NCBI GenBank assembly: GCA_964617665.1
Contig: CAZUAH010000006.1
Coordinates: 12,109-76,108 of the forward strand
Direction of reading: 5' to 3'
Source: JADHUC01 sp964617665
Lineage (GTDB): Bacteria > Planctomycetota > Planctomycetia > Pirellulales > Pirellulaceae
DNA length: 64,000 nt
Shown: one piece after another, positions 34,289 to 43,668 of the stretch
How positions within the stretch are numbered: the first letter of the stretch is position 1
Layout of the letters: each line of letters begins with the position of its first letter
Translations under genes and position numbers: made by a program
The notes under the pieces: generated by a model
Databases searched by the model: none
What the model saw: the letters and a program-made list of their open reading frames with translations, nothing else
What the model was told of the DNA's origin: nothing

Positions 34289-36757
34289 ATGATACGCCAA
34301 CTGTGCTTCTGGGATTCTTGCTACGGATCGCGAAAGCGACGCTTGCCGGTCTGCTTCTTGGCCGGACTCGTCGTCATGGCGATGGCGGGATGTACGCGTA
34401 TGGCGTACCGCGAGCGGGCTGACCGGCAGTCGTATCAGATCCTTGCCGAGAAGATTACGGACGAACGTTGGGCCGTTCCTGAATTGGATATCACACCCGA
34501 TCCGCGCAGTCGGTTCCACGATCCGTATGATCCCGACTTCCCGCCGCTTCCGCCCGACGACCCGACAGCACACCAATATATGCATTGCGTCGACGGGAAA
34601 CTGGGCTGGCGAGGCTGGCACCGTTTTGGCGACACGGAGCGAGTCGAGAACCCCGATTGGCCGGTCTATCTAGGCGGTGAACCGTTGACCTCTGACCAGG
34701 GGCAGCTACCCAAAATAGACAAGCTCACCCTAGAGAACGCGGTCGAATTGGGTTTGATCCACAGCCGCGAATACCAAGAGCAGATAGAGGACGTTTATCT
34801 CAGCGCACTGTCATTGACCCATGATCGGTACCGCTTTGATCTGCGCCCCAGTGGATTTCTTGGCGAACCGGGTACGGAGATCTTCCATCAGCACCAGCCC
34901 GACGACGCGAGCGACTTGATGATGGGGCCAACGAACTTTGGCGTCAGCAAGCTGTTGCCCACAGGCGCTCAACTCGTTGCGGAGCTCACGAACAATACCA
35001 TTTGGATGTTCTCTGGCGCGAACGGTGCCGGAACAGCGAGCACATTTGCCTACTCGATCGTGCAACCATTGTTGGCCGGTGCGGGACGCGAAATCGTTCT
35101 CGAAGACTTGACGCAGGCCGAGAGAAATGTCCTGTATGCCATCCGCAGATTCGCTAGATTTCGCAAGGACTTCTACGTGATGATCGTCACTGGCGAGCGA
35201 GCTCTGCCGTTGCCGGGCAGCACGGGAGGTAGTGAACTGGCCTTCCTGATCCGTGGCGAACGCGCGCCCACGGTGGGATTCTACTTTCTGCTGTTTCAGT
35301 ACCAGCGACTACGAAACCGGACAGAAAACGTACAAAGCCTGGAGATGCGTTTGAGGGACGTACAGGCCATGGTGCGCGGCGGCAAGGCGGCGACATTGGA
35401 TGTAACGCAAGTGCAGTCCAGCCTGGAGCATGGTCGCTTCAGCAGAACGATCCGCGAACGGTTCTTCGGCGACGAATTGGACCGATTCAAACTGCAGCTT
35501 GGGTTACCGCCCGACCTGGAACTGGATATCGACGATTCGGTGCTAGAGCCGTTTCAGTTTCGCAACCCGCAGTTGACCAAGCTCCAGGATGACCTTCGTG
35601 GGCTCGACTCGACCTTCCAAGGTTTGGTCGCGGCGCCGGACCGAGAACGCACACACGATGTCGTGCGTGGACTGCTCGCGGTTCGTCAGAGACTCGCATC
35701 CGCGTTCGACGCGGCTGCCGTGAAGCTCGCCCAGCTTCAGCGATCGCTACCCACGCGGACCGGGACAATGAGTCCAGAGGCGGAACGAGAGTTTGCCAGA
35801 ATTGTGGCCGAGGACTCGGTGCGTTTCGAGCAATTGCAGCAAGCCTTCAAAGGCGACGGTCAAGTGCTGCAGGGTCTGGAGCGTTCGCTTGCGCAGCAGG
35901 GAATTGCGAACGACCAACTGTTACAGATTCTCAATCAAGCGGTGACGCAACGGAACATTCTGTATACAACGACGCGCAGGCTCAGCAGTCTGGAGGCCGC
36001 GACTCGCGTCGAGTTGATCGAGCTGACGCCTGTGCATTTGACGCCCAGCGAGGCGGTGGATCTGGCGCTTGAGAATCGGCTGGATCTGATGAATCGTCGT
36101 GCGTTGGTCATGGACGCGCGGCGTCGTTTGGAGATTGCGGCGGACCGTTTGGAGGGCACGCTGGATATCGTTGCCGAAGGCGCGGTCAACACACCGCCTC
36201 TGTTGCAGAACAGCGAGCCTTACGACTTCCGAGCCAGAGAGAGCGAGTTTCGCGTCGGCGTGGCGGTCAAGACACCCGTGGATCGCCGCAGGGAAAGAAA
36301 CAACTTCCGCGCCGCACAAATCGCTTACCAACGCGCCCGGCGCAATTACGTCGCGGCCGAGGATCAAATCAAGCTGGACGTTCGCAGCGAATTTCGAGAT
36401 ATGCGTGCACAGCGCGAGTTGTTCGAGATCCAACGTCGTGCACTTCGCGTCGCAGCCATGGAATTGGAGCAAGCGCTAGAGGCCGGCGAACGCCAAGCGG
36501 ATGGCGAGGGCGGCGGTAGGCAACAGGGGTTGAATATTCCCCGCGCACTGGAGAACATCCTCGACGCACAGGACGAATTGATCGAAGCCTGGGTCGAATA
36601 CGAAACAGCACGGATGGAACTGTTTCGTGACGTGGGCGTAATGAGAATCGACGCCAATGGTCTCTGGCAGGAAGCCCAGCAACGAGACCTCTCATCTCCG
36701 GAGCCGGAATCCTACGAGGAACGCGAAGATTTAACGCCACCACTGTCTTCCCCGTAA
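34289..36757 (+). CDS. Large TolC-family outer-membrane lipoprotein
   Basis: 822 residues from the ATG at 34289 (AGGAAACG upstream). The N-terminus is a lipoprotein signal with lipobox AMAGC. Residues about 130-330 and 590-800 contain the long amphipathic helices and short strands of the outer membrane efflux fold (LTLENAVELGL, LTPSEAVDLALENRLDLMNR, FRVGVAVKTPVDRRRERNNF, IKLDVRSEFRDMRAQRELFE). The usual length is about 450-500, so roughly 300 residues are extra, mainly a mid-region (about 430-570) rich in Gln and Leu that could extend the channel. No membrane fusion protein or inner pump is next to it; the following gene encodes a DUF3592 membrane protein. Role in export is inferred. Confidence 0.8.
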   Translation: MIRQLCFWDSCYGSRKRRLPVCFLAGLVVMAMAGCTRMAYRERADRQSYQILAEKITDERWAVPELDITPDPRSRFHDPYDPDFPPLPPDDPTAHQYMHCVDGKLGWRGWHRFGDTERVENPDWPVYLGGEPLTSDQGQLPKIDKLTLENAVELGLIHSREYQEQIEDVYLSALSLTHDRYRFDLRPSGFLGEPGTEIFHQHQPDDASDLMMGPTNFGVSKLLPTGAQLVAELTNNTIWMFSGANGAGTASTFAYSIVQPLLAGAGREIVLEDLTQAERNVLYAIRRFARFRKDFYVMIVTGERALPLPGSTGGSELAFLIRGERAPTVGFYFLLFQYQRLRNRTENVQSLEMRLRDVQAMVRGGKAATLDVTQVQSSLEHGRFSRTIRERFFGDELDRFKLQLGLPPDLELDIDDSVLEPFQFRNPQLTKLQDDLRGLDSTFQGLVAAPDRERTHDVVRGLLAVRQRLASAFDAAAVKLAQLQRSLPTRTGTMSPEAEREFARIVAEDSVRFEQLQQAFKGDGQVLQGLERSLAQQGIANDQLLQILNQAVTQRNILYTTTRRLSSLEAATRVELIELTPVHLTPSEAVDLALENRLDLMNRRALVMDARRRLEIAADRLEGTLDIVAEGAVNTPPLLQNSEPYDFRARESEFRVGVAVKTPVDRRRERNNFRAAQIAYQRARRNYVAAEDQIKLDVRSEFRDMRAQRELFEIQRRALRVAAMELEQALEAGERQADGEGGGRQQGLNIPRALENILDAQDELIEAWVEYETARMELFRDVGVMRIDANGLWQEAQQRDLSSPEPESYEEREDLTPPLSSP

Positions 36758-36918
36758 ACCGGCCACCACGCGTCGTCCAACCACATGCGGCTACGCCGGC
36801 CGCCTTTCGAGCGGTTTCTGCTCCCAATCCTTCGGTCCCCTGGCAGCGTCGCGCACGGTCGTATAGTCTGTCTTTGTATCCAGTACTTCCACTGGCTGAC
36901 AAATCGTTGGTGCGTCCG

Positions 36919-37935
36919 ATGACAGAAATCGAGATTGTGCATGACGAGGCGGAGCATCTGTTTCTGCGCCACGAATCAGCGGCAATGAACAGTGTGTGGT
37001 GGCTGCTTGGTGGCCTCGGTCTGCTGGGCTTTGCCGTTGTTGGGTTTGTCGTTGCGCTAGTCACTCGCGTCGACCAATTGTCGTTGCACACCATTACGAC
37101 CTTGCCGATACTGATCGGGCTGGGCATGCTCACGGCAGCCTGGACGCTGGCGCGAACGCCAACTCAAGTTGCCATTGGCTCCGATGGTATGTCCATCGAA
37201 GGACGTCGCGGGAGCCGGCGTTTCACATGGAGTCAAATCGGGTGGACGAACGTCGCACCGGGAGCGCTCCACTACCGCCGTCAACTGGTGATTTGCGATA
37301 CCGATGGGAAGACTATCGCGAAGCTGAGCGAAGCGTTTGACGGATTTGACACGATGGTCGAGCTTGTCGCGCAGAGGATTGCAGACAAGCCAGACGATAC
37401 GTCCGACCAAATCCGCGCTAAGAAGGCAAAGCGTTCTGCTGCGATCTGCGGTGTGGTTGGCACGCTGCTGCTGGTGGTTGCGGCGTTCAATGCTTGGTCG
37501 ACGCATCGCGAGCAGCGTGCCGCGCGGCTGCTTGAAGAAGTTGGCGTACCGGGCGACGCTCAGATTGAACGACGATTTCTCGCACCGAATGGCATCACGC
37601 CGCGGTTGGAGTACCGCATTGCGACGGCTGAAGGGCGCTCTGCAACGCGAAACGCCGAGGTAACGCGTTCCTATTGGGACTCGCTGGAAGGAGCAACAAC
37701 GGTACCAGTGACCTACGTTCCAAACGAACCTGAGATCAGCAGGCTGCAAATCGGCGAGCCCGAGGAACGGGATCTCACGAAGAGGCCGCTGGTGGGATAC
37801 GGATTGTCAGCCCTCGTTTCCGTGATTTGCCTGTTTCTTCTGGCGGCAGCCGTTTTCCAGTGGTACGGCTGGGATATCGACCTGGACTCGAAGAGCGGCA
37901 CGTTTTCCATCAAGCGTTTCGGAACAGGCAGGTAG
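36919..37935 (+). CDS. Membrane protein with DUF3592-like domain
   Basis: 338 residues from the ATG at 36919. Four membrane spans are visible near 25-50, 60-80, 180-200 and 300-325, the last in LVSVICLFLLAAAVFQWYGW. Between the first pair and third span is a cytosolic region with a PH-like look (VAIGSDGMSIEGRRGSRRFTW). Between spans three and four is a DUF3592-type segment (PRLEYRIATAEGR, then VTYVPNEPEISRLQIG). DUF3592 has no known reaction. The gene follows the TolC-like gene by 161 bases on the same strand. Confidence 0.7.
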   Translation: MTEIEIVHDEAEHLFLRHESAAMNSVWWLLGGLGLLGFAVVGFVVALVTRVDQLSLHTITTLPILIGLGMLTAAWTLARTPTQVAIGSDGMSIEGRRGSRRFTWSQIGWTNVAPGALHYRRQLVICDTDGKTIAKLSEAFDGFDTMVELVAQRIADKPDDTSDQIRAKKAKRSAAICGVVGTLLLVVAAFNAWSTHREQRAARLLEEVGVPGDAQIERRFLAPNGITPRLEYRIATAEGRSATRNAEVTRSYWDSLEGATTVPVTYVPNEPEISRLQIGEPEERDLTKRPLVGYGLSALVSVICLFLLAAAVFQWYGWDIDLDSKSGTFSIKRFGTGR

Positions 37936-37964
37936 CGAGAACACCAGCCATCGGACGCGACCAA

Positions 37965-39677
37965 TTAGGCGGCACGCAACAATCGTGCCTGACTTGCCCA
38001 GCGAACCCAGTCGGTGACTTCCTCCCGATCAGGTGCCTTTCCTGAGCGAATGACTCGCTGACCTGCGGAGGAACTAGAGAACTCAGTGGCTTCTGCCAGA
38101 AGCGTTTTGACGGCCGCGTCTGCCACTGCCGCCGGATCACGATACCCGCAGGCGACGAGGATCTGAGCATCGTGGCCGCGCAAGTTTGGGATTTGGCACA
38201 CCAGCTTGGCTTGGTCTTGCCAATCCCGAATCGTATCGGGTTTGATGTGTCGCGTTTTCAGCTTTGCGGCGGCCCTCCTTGGATCAACCGCGAACAAATC
38301 CGCGACCGTCCTGACACCAATGCGAGTCAGGCGTTTCGCTGTCTTGGGACCGATCGACGGCGCGTCCTCGACATCCTTGGATGGATCCAAGTAAAACTTC
38401 AGGCGCTCCGAGTCTGAGCGGGGGGCATCTGGGCTCGAGTGCCGTGAGCCACCAGCGGGCTGAAGCTCCGAGGGATCGTTGTGTACGACTGCGGTTATAC
38501 GTGCTTTGGGCTTGGCGGGCTCGAAAGTACTCCGCGTCAGCGGCTTCTCCCGATCAGCTTCGTTGCGATGCGTCGTGCTGCCTGCGGGCGAAGTTACATC
38601 TGGCTTGGTTCTGGGCTCTTCGTAGCGAGCTGATTTGCTAGACCGGTGCTCTGGGGAAGGCAACTGGTCGTCCGTCACTCGCTGGCGCGTCGGGCTGGTC
38701 TCAGACGGTGTAGGAACCGGGCTTGGGTTAGTCGCTCTGCGAGTGGTTGCGCGGCGTGATTGCCGTCGCGGCTTCTGTGACTCCTTGGCAACCAACGCCC
38801 GAATCGTCCGCTCGTCTTCCTGCAAGTTCTTCTCCACGCGACCGGTGCGCTGCAACTCGTCGTACATGGCCTCGATCAAGGCTCGTTCTCGACCATCCGC
38901 CATCTTTTTGGTTATCCAGCGGATGGGGATTTGTACTGTGGCGAGAAACGTGGCCAACGATAACTCGATACGTGGTGGTTTGACATTTGCCTCGTCAAAC
39001 GCACACTCCAATACACGCGCAAAGCTGACCGCTGCATAGCCGAGCAATTCCGCGAGGAACTCACGACTGACCTGATCCAAACCACGAGGGGGATCCCTGC
39101 GACCTTTGGTAAAGTCGTAACGCTCGATCAACGCCTCGTAGTGCCGATGCGAGAGTTCCGCCCCGTGAGCGATCATGGATTCCAGCCAATCATCTCCAGC
39201 CGGCGGTTCAACGTCTGGGAACTCTGAACGCTTCTCAAAAATCTCGCGCAGCTGGTTGTACGATTTTGTGATGCTCCACTCGGCTGCTCGGTGGATGTTG
39301 GTCTCTGCTTCCGATTGGCCGGTGTGGAACGGCTGGATGGGATCGGTGCAATAGTGGCTCGTGACACCAGCCGCGTAGACGGCATCGCTCCAAGAACGTC
39401 GCCGCAGAGCCTCGACAGTCCGATCATACCACTTGCGTGCGGCCCGGGGAGCTCCGCCCCAGTAGTTCTGCTCGACGTGCAGTACATGGTTTCGGAAGTC
39501 TTTGAACTTCGCGTCTGGAGCTTTGGCTCCGACCAAGTAGACCGCGTGGTACTTCAGAAAGAGGTTCCGCCATCGTTCGGCACGCGGACATTCCAGGTAT
39601 CGGAGGGCGTCCAGGGCCAGTTTGTGATGCGTGCTGCGACAGTGGGCTGCAAAAAGGACACGAAACAGCAGGTTCAT
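37965..39677 (-). CDS. Zinc-dependent phospholipase C-like domain fused to DUF4332
   Basis: 570 residues from the ATG at 39677, with GAGGGA upstream. The N-terminal 240 residues are helical with metal-ligand-like motifs of the phospholipase C/S1-P1 fold: HHKLALDAL, PDAKFKDFRNHVLH, GVTSHYCTDPIQPFHTG (His108, Asp112, His118) and NIHRAAEWS (His129, Glu133). Residues about 290-420 are a low-complexity basic, Pro/Ser/Thr-rich linker. The C-terminus (about 430-570) has helix-hairpin-helix units of the DUF4332 type (DAPSIGPKTAKRLTRIGVRT). There is no signal peptide, so unlike secreted phospholipases it is probably cytosolic. The pairing of a hydrolase-like fold with a DNA-binding-like HhH end is unusual. 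Activity is not proven. Confidence 0.65.
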   Translation of the reverse strand: MNLLFRVLFAAHCRSTHHKLALDALRYLECPRAERWRNLFLKYHAVYLVGAKAPDAKFKDFRNHVLHVEQNYWGGAPRAARKWYDRTVEALRRRSWSDAVYAAGVTSHYCTDPIQPFHTGQSEAETNIHRAAEWSITKSYNQLREIFEKRSEFPDVEPPAGDDWLESMIAHGAELSHRHYEALIERYDFTKGRRDPPRGLDQVSREFLAELLGYAAVSFARVLECAFDEANVKPPRIELSLATFLATVQIPIRWITKKMADGRERALIEAMYDELQRTGRVEKNLQEDERTIRALVAKESQKPRRQSRRATTRRATNPSPVPTPSETSPTRQRVTDDQLPSPEHRSSKSARYEEPRTKPDVTSPAGSTTHRNEADREKPLTRSTFEPAKPKARITAVVHNDPSELQPAGGSRHSSPDAPRSDSERLKFYLDPSKDVEDAPSIGPKTAKRLTRIGVRTVADLFAVDPRRAAAKLKTRHIKPDTIRDWQDQAKLVCQIPNLRGHDAQILVACGYRDPAAVADAAVKTLLAEATEFSSSSAGQRVIRSGKAPDREEVTDWVRWASQARLLRAA

Positions 39678-39882
39678 GTGGTATTCCCTCACCATCGAGG
39701 ATGTTGGGTAGGCGTAGCGGGAATGCGGACTGTACTAGCTACGTCAAAATGGGGCAAGTTCAACTCACCAACGAGCGTTAATGCGTTGCCGCACGTTCTC
39801 TATGGAAAGCCCGTTGGCTGAGGGATGTGTCTGCCGAGCCCGCTAGCAGGGCCATATTGTCGTTCTGTTACCGGGGACTTGC

Positions 39883-39911
39883 TTGAGAGATCAATCCGGA
39901 CGGACTATATT
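39883..39911 (+). promoter_or_regulatory. Putative sigma70-type promoter
   Basis: TTGAGA (39883-39888), a 17-base spacer and TATATT (39906-39911), 52 bases before the ATG at 39964. Confidence 0.5.
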
Positions 39912-39963
39912 GCCGATCAGTCGAGCGATTCCATTTCAACACATCCGATTCCGGAATGATCAC

Positions 39964-40764
39964 ATGCCTTGGACATGGCTTATTAGTGGTGGCGTCGTCG
40001 TACTCTTCTTCCTCTGCATCCCGTTTGTGCTGGGACCACTTCTAGTATTCTGTACGCTTCGTTTTCGGATGCCGCCAAAGGTGGTTGTGATTGACCCCAA
40101 AACGCACCCGCTGCCTAACGACGTCCGCCAGTATTTTCACGAGGCGTATCTTGCTTTGACCCGCGACGGCTTTGAATTGGTCGAGACCATGTTCCTGCCA
40201 GATGTCGTCCCAAACGTCCAGACGTTGTTGGCGCTGTACGTGAACCGACCTACATCCGATATGGCGATGTCCTCGTTCCTGCTGGCGAACGACGGTGTCC
40301 AAACCATGAAGGCGAACTATGTCGAATTCCTCACGACGTTCAGCGATGGTGTCGCGGTACAGACAAACAACTCGCGCGAGCTGAGTTCGTTCAAGCCGTT
40401 GCCCAACGAGCATACTACACAGTTCTGGGAGATTACCGATATCCATCGACTGTATTGTTTGCATGGTTTCCTTGCCGCGAAGTACGGCAGAACCGGAACT
40501 CGGGAATGCCGTCTGGATACGCAGTTTTTCGGAAACACGGTCCAGTACGTTGCCAGTGGCGTGCTGGAAAAGTCTTTTGCCGAGCAGGTTGGGACGGGAT
40601 ACATGACTCGTACGTCGCAAGGATTTGGCCCCTCGATCAAAGGCGCTATCATTATGGCGTGGCAGGAGCTCTGGCCATTGAAACCAATGCGGCGCATGCA
40701 GAGGAAACGCCAAGCAGAGCAAGTGCTAGACGAATTCGAGCCGCACCGCGCGCATGCAAAATGA
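39964..40764 (+). CDS. Unrecognised membrane-anchored protein
   Basis: 266 residues from the ATG at 39964, where a membrane span begins at once (residues 5-30, LISGGVVVLFFLCIPFVLGP). The rest is soluble, mixed alpha/beta (LPNDVRQYFHEAYLALTRDG, PNVQTLLALYVNRPTSDMAM, LPNEHTTQFWEITDIHRLYC) and ends in a basic helix. I do not recognise a family. The stop overlaps the next frame by 11 bases, and a promoter-like sequence lies upstream, so it may lead a two-gene operon with the HD protein. Confidence 0.7.
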   Translation: MPWTWLISGGVVVLFFLCIPFVLGPLLVFCTLRFRMPPKVVVIDPKTHPLPNDVRQYFHEAYLALTRDGFELVETMFLPDVVPNVQTLLALYVNRPTSDMAMSSFLLANDGVQTMKANYVEFLTTFSDGVAVQTNNSRELSSFKPLPNEHTTQFWEITDIHRLYCLHGFLAAKYGRTGTRECRLDTQFFGNTVQYVASGVLEKSFAEQVGTGYMTRTSQGFGPSIKGAIIMAWQELWPLKPMRRMQRKRQAEQVLDEFEPHRAHAK

Positions 40765-41314
40765 CGCCCGCTATCTTCCCACAATGAAGTCACAGCGCGG
40801 CGGTGGACGGCGATCGGAGAATCGCGGGGCCAAGATGAAAGAGGCGGATTTCCAAGGAGTCGTCAAGGCGGCGAAGGATAGGTTCGCCCTAAGCTTGCAC
40901 GGTATTCACGGTGTCGCACATTGGCAGCGAGTCAGGGAAAACGGTCTTCGCGTTGCCAAGCATTCGGGTGCGAACAAGCTGATTGTCGAGCTGTTTGCGT
41001 TTCTTCACGACTGTTGCCGCGAATGTGACGGCGGTGATCCGGAGCATGGAGACAGAGCGGCCGACTTTGCCGAGTCGCTTCGTGGCACGCTGATCCATCT
41101 TGACGACGCCGACTTCTCACTTCTGTACGAGGCCATCAAGCATCACCAGAGAGGGCGGACAAAGGGCGACGTCACAGTGATCACATGCTGGGATGCGGAC
41201 AGATTGGATTTAGGACGAGTGGGAAACCGGCCAAGTCCCTATTTGCTGTGCACCGACTTCGCCAGAGAGCGTTCGACCATACGGTGGGCGTACAGCCGAA
41301 GTCTAGAGGATTGA
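40754..41314 (+). CDS. HD-domain protein
   Basis: Up to 186 residues. The start is uncertain: ATG codons at 40754, 40784 and 40835 are possible; the domain begins after the last. HGIHGVAHWQRV, the HD pair in FAFLHDCCRE, HH in AIKHHQRG and WDADRLDLGRVG follow the order of metal-binding HD phosphohydrolases. The region after the last motif is short. Substrates of related proteins are nucleotides or phosphomonoesters; none can be assigned. It overlaps the preceding gene by 11 bases if the first ATG is used. No signal peptide, so cytosolic. Confidence 0.75.
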   Translation: MQNDARYLPTMKSQRGGGRRSENRGAKMKEADFQGVVKAAKDRFALSLHGIHGVAHWQRVRENGLRVAKHSGANKLIVELFAFLHDCCRECDGGDPEHGDRAADFAESLRGTLIHLDDADFSLLYEAIKHHQRGRTKGDVTVITCWDADRLDLGRVGNRPSPYLLCTDFARERSTIRWAYSRSLED

Positions 41315-41352
41315 GTCGCCCGGCTGTTCGTGTCTTGTTCTTGCCACGCTGG

Positions 41353-43668
41353 CTAGAATTCCCGCCGTTGCACGTACAGACACCCGAACGCCAGGATGAC
41401 CACAGCAAATGCCAGGCTACTCCAGACCGGAGCCCAGGGCCGTAGCCTTTGTCGGGTGAGAGTCAGGTCTTTCGGCTTTCCTTCATTCTCTGCGGCTTTC
41501 CGCGCGGTCAGCAGGTACTCGACGGTGTTGTCCAGTTCACCTGGCTTGGGGAAAATCGTATACACGGGTTTGATCAAGAATCGATAAAGCCGCTCGACCA
41601 GTCCCTGCTTGGGCGCATACCGACGCTCCACTTCGCCGGTTTCCAAGCGATACTCGGTCACTCGCGTCGAATGATCCGCCACCAGAAGTTTGTCCGCTCC
41701 GCTGAACGCCGCCGCGGAGATATCACCTTGGCCGCCGACGTCAGCGGCGACTAGCGAGTCTTTTTCTGTGTCAAGCAACGATAGTTTGCCGGTATGGAAG
41801 ACAGCGGCAAACCATCGTCCACTGGGCGACGCAACGACAAAACGCGGAGGTCCGCTGCCATCTGACGAAAATCGCGATTGCTCTTCCAGCGTCTCTGCGT
41901 CCAGTGCCAAGAGAGTCCCGTCGTTCAGGCCGACTACCAACGTAGCGCCCCCGAAAGATATTGCAGCGACTCCGTGATCATCCTTGGCCAGTTTTCGCTC
42001 GCGACGCAGTTGGTACTTGCCATTGCCGTCTTTGCCCAGCACCCTGATGACGCCACGGCTGTGAACCGCCAGCATGCCTGTCTCGTCATTCATCGCGGCA
42101 ATTGCCGGGCGTGTCAGCACGATCGGCGGTTCAGGACCGACCGACCGAAACGGACTCTCGCCTGTGAAGGGAACGTCCATGCCAAACACGCTAACTGGCT
42201 CCTCAGACGCCAGCGGATCGCCTTCCAACCGAAAGATATCAAGAGCAGAGACTGCAAGGATTTTGCCGTGCGGTTCGCGCAGCAGAGAGAAGGTCCCCGG
42301 CGGTGCCACCACGCCTTCCAGACTCTCCCAGTCTTCATCACGACGGCCTACGTTCACCATCATCTTCCCCGTCGTTAGTGATCGACTTGCAGCCAACAGT
42401 CGATCATTGGCAGGATCGTAAACCGGTCCCATGGGCCGTGGCAAGGCTTCCAGTGGCAAAGCGTACAACATCGGCCCCATCTGTCGCCGATCCTTGGATA
42501 CGAACGCTTCCGCCCACGTCCCCTCGGAATCATCCCATCGATTGCTGATTCCCATCTCGTTCACACTGATCAGTCCGTCAGGGATGGGAATCACTTGGAC
42601 GATTCTCTTTCGCTCTATCACGGCACTCTCGATACCGCCTTTGAACAAGCCCACGACCGTGCACAACAGTCCGAAAAGGATGGTCACGGCAATCGACGCC
42701 ATCGCGCTACGCCACAGCACACCCGAAAACACCGACACCGAATAGTAGACAGCAAACAGGAAGACGTAGACGGGAATCGCGAGCAACAGGTGGAAGTTCC
42801 ATATGCCGAAACGAATCCCCAGAATCAGCCACATCCCTCCGATCAAGAACGCCGCGTTGATCAGAATGAACGCACACCCGCCGACGTACTTTGTCAGGAA
42901 AAGTAACCACCGCGAAATCGGTTTGCTGAGCAACAAATTGATGGAACCCGGTTCCAGCGTCCGCGGGACGATTGGTGCCGTAACAAGGATTGCAGCGAAG
43001 ACGCCCAGGGCGCCCACGACATACTTCATGATCGTTGCGACCAACGAACTGATATCGGCGGCGAACTGGCTCGCCCGGACCGGCTTGGGTGACCCCACGT
43101 CCCAAACAACATACGTGAGCACCACTGACGTAGGCGGGCTGGTACGAACTAAATCGGGAAACGCGGATTCGAACAGCAGCCGGTTGAGTCGCCTCTTCTC
43201 GTCATCGGACAGTTTGTCGAAATCTTTGAGTAGTTGCCGGCCCTCGGGCGAGACCATTTGCGTGTACGTCCATGCTTCGCGCTCGTAGAAGTCCGTCCGC
43301 CGCAGCGTCTTGTCAAAGGCCTTGGCGATCTCTTCCAGGTTCGCCACGAACTCGAACGCGGCGGCCGCGTCTCCTTGTTCCGGCATGGCAAACTTTTCCA
43401 GCTTCTTCTGCGCCGCTTCATCCAGAAGCGTCCAGATGCGGCGAGACGGCGACGGCCGCGCTTTCTTGCTTTCCTTCCTGATGCGTTCGATCAACTCGGG
43501 CCACTCGCGGACGGCGTTTTCATCCAATCCAATGGTGATGGTCTCGCGATATCCAAGAGGTGCCATCAGCAATAGGACGATCGAGATCAAAACCAGCAAG
43601 ACCCACAAGACGCGCGATACCATCGCCTCACGAAACGAATCCTTCAGGATGGACCAGTACGCTCTCAT
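41353..43668 (-). CDS. ABC-2-type permease with extracytoplasmic propeller-like insert
   Basis: 771 residues from the ATG at 43668, which overlaps the stop of the ATP-binding gene (ATGA). Span 1 is near 15-37, followed by a soluble part of about 170 residues; spans 2-6 lie near 205-370 (LSKPISRWLLFLTKYVGG is the usual ABC-2 motif). Then about 360 residues (about 380-735) carry WD40/PQQ-like blades: GPVYDPANDRLLAAS, VAAISFGGATLVVGLNDGTL, FVVASPSGRWFAAVFHTGKL, AAAFSGADKLLVADHS. A last span (WSSLAFAVVILAFGCLYV) ends the chain. The propeller insert before the last span is not a usual permease feature. The substrate is unknown. Confidence 0.82.
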   Translation of the reverse strand: MRAYWSILKDSFREAMVSRVLWVLLVLISIVLLLMAPLGYRETITIGLDENAVREWPELIERIRKESKKARPSPSRRIWTLLDEAAQKKLEKFAMPEQGDAAAAFEFVANLEEIAKAFDKTLRRTDFYEREAWTYTQMVSPEGRQLLKDFDKLSDDEKRRLNRLLFESAFPDLVRTSPPTSVVLTYVVWDVGSPKPVRASQFAADISSLVATIMKYVVGALGVFAAILVTAPIVPRTLEPGSINLLLSKPISRWLLFLTKYVGGCAFILINAAFLIGGMWLILGIRFGIWNFHLLLAIPVYVFLFAVYYSVSVFSGVLWRSAMASIAVTILFGLLCTVVGLFKGGIESAVIERKRIVQVIPIPDGLISVNEMGISNRWDDSEGTWAEAFVSKDRRQMGPMLYALPLEALPRPMGPVYDPANDRLLAASRSLTTGKMMVNVGRRDEDWESLEGVVAPPGTFSLLREPHGKILAVSALDIFRLEGDPLASEEPVSVFGMDVPFTGESPFRSVGPEPPIVLTRPAIAAMNDETGMLAVHSRGVIRVLGKDGNGKYQLRRERKLAKDDHGVAAISFGGATLVVGLNDGTLLALDAETLEEQSRFSSDGSGPPRFVVASPSGRWFAAVFHTGKLSLLDTEKDSLVAADVGGQGDISAAAFSGADKLLVADHSTRVTEYRLETGEVERRYAPKQGLVERLYRFLIKPVYTIFPKPGELDNTVEYLLTARKAAENEGKPKDLTLTRQRLRPWAPVWSSLAFAVVILAFGCLYVQRREF

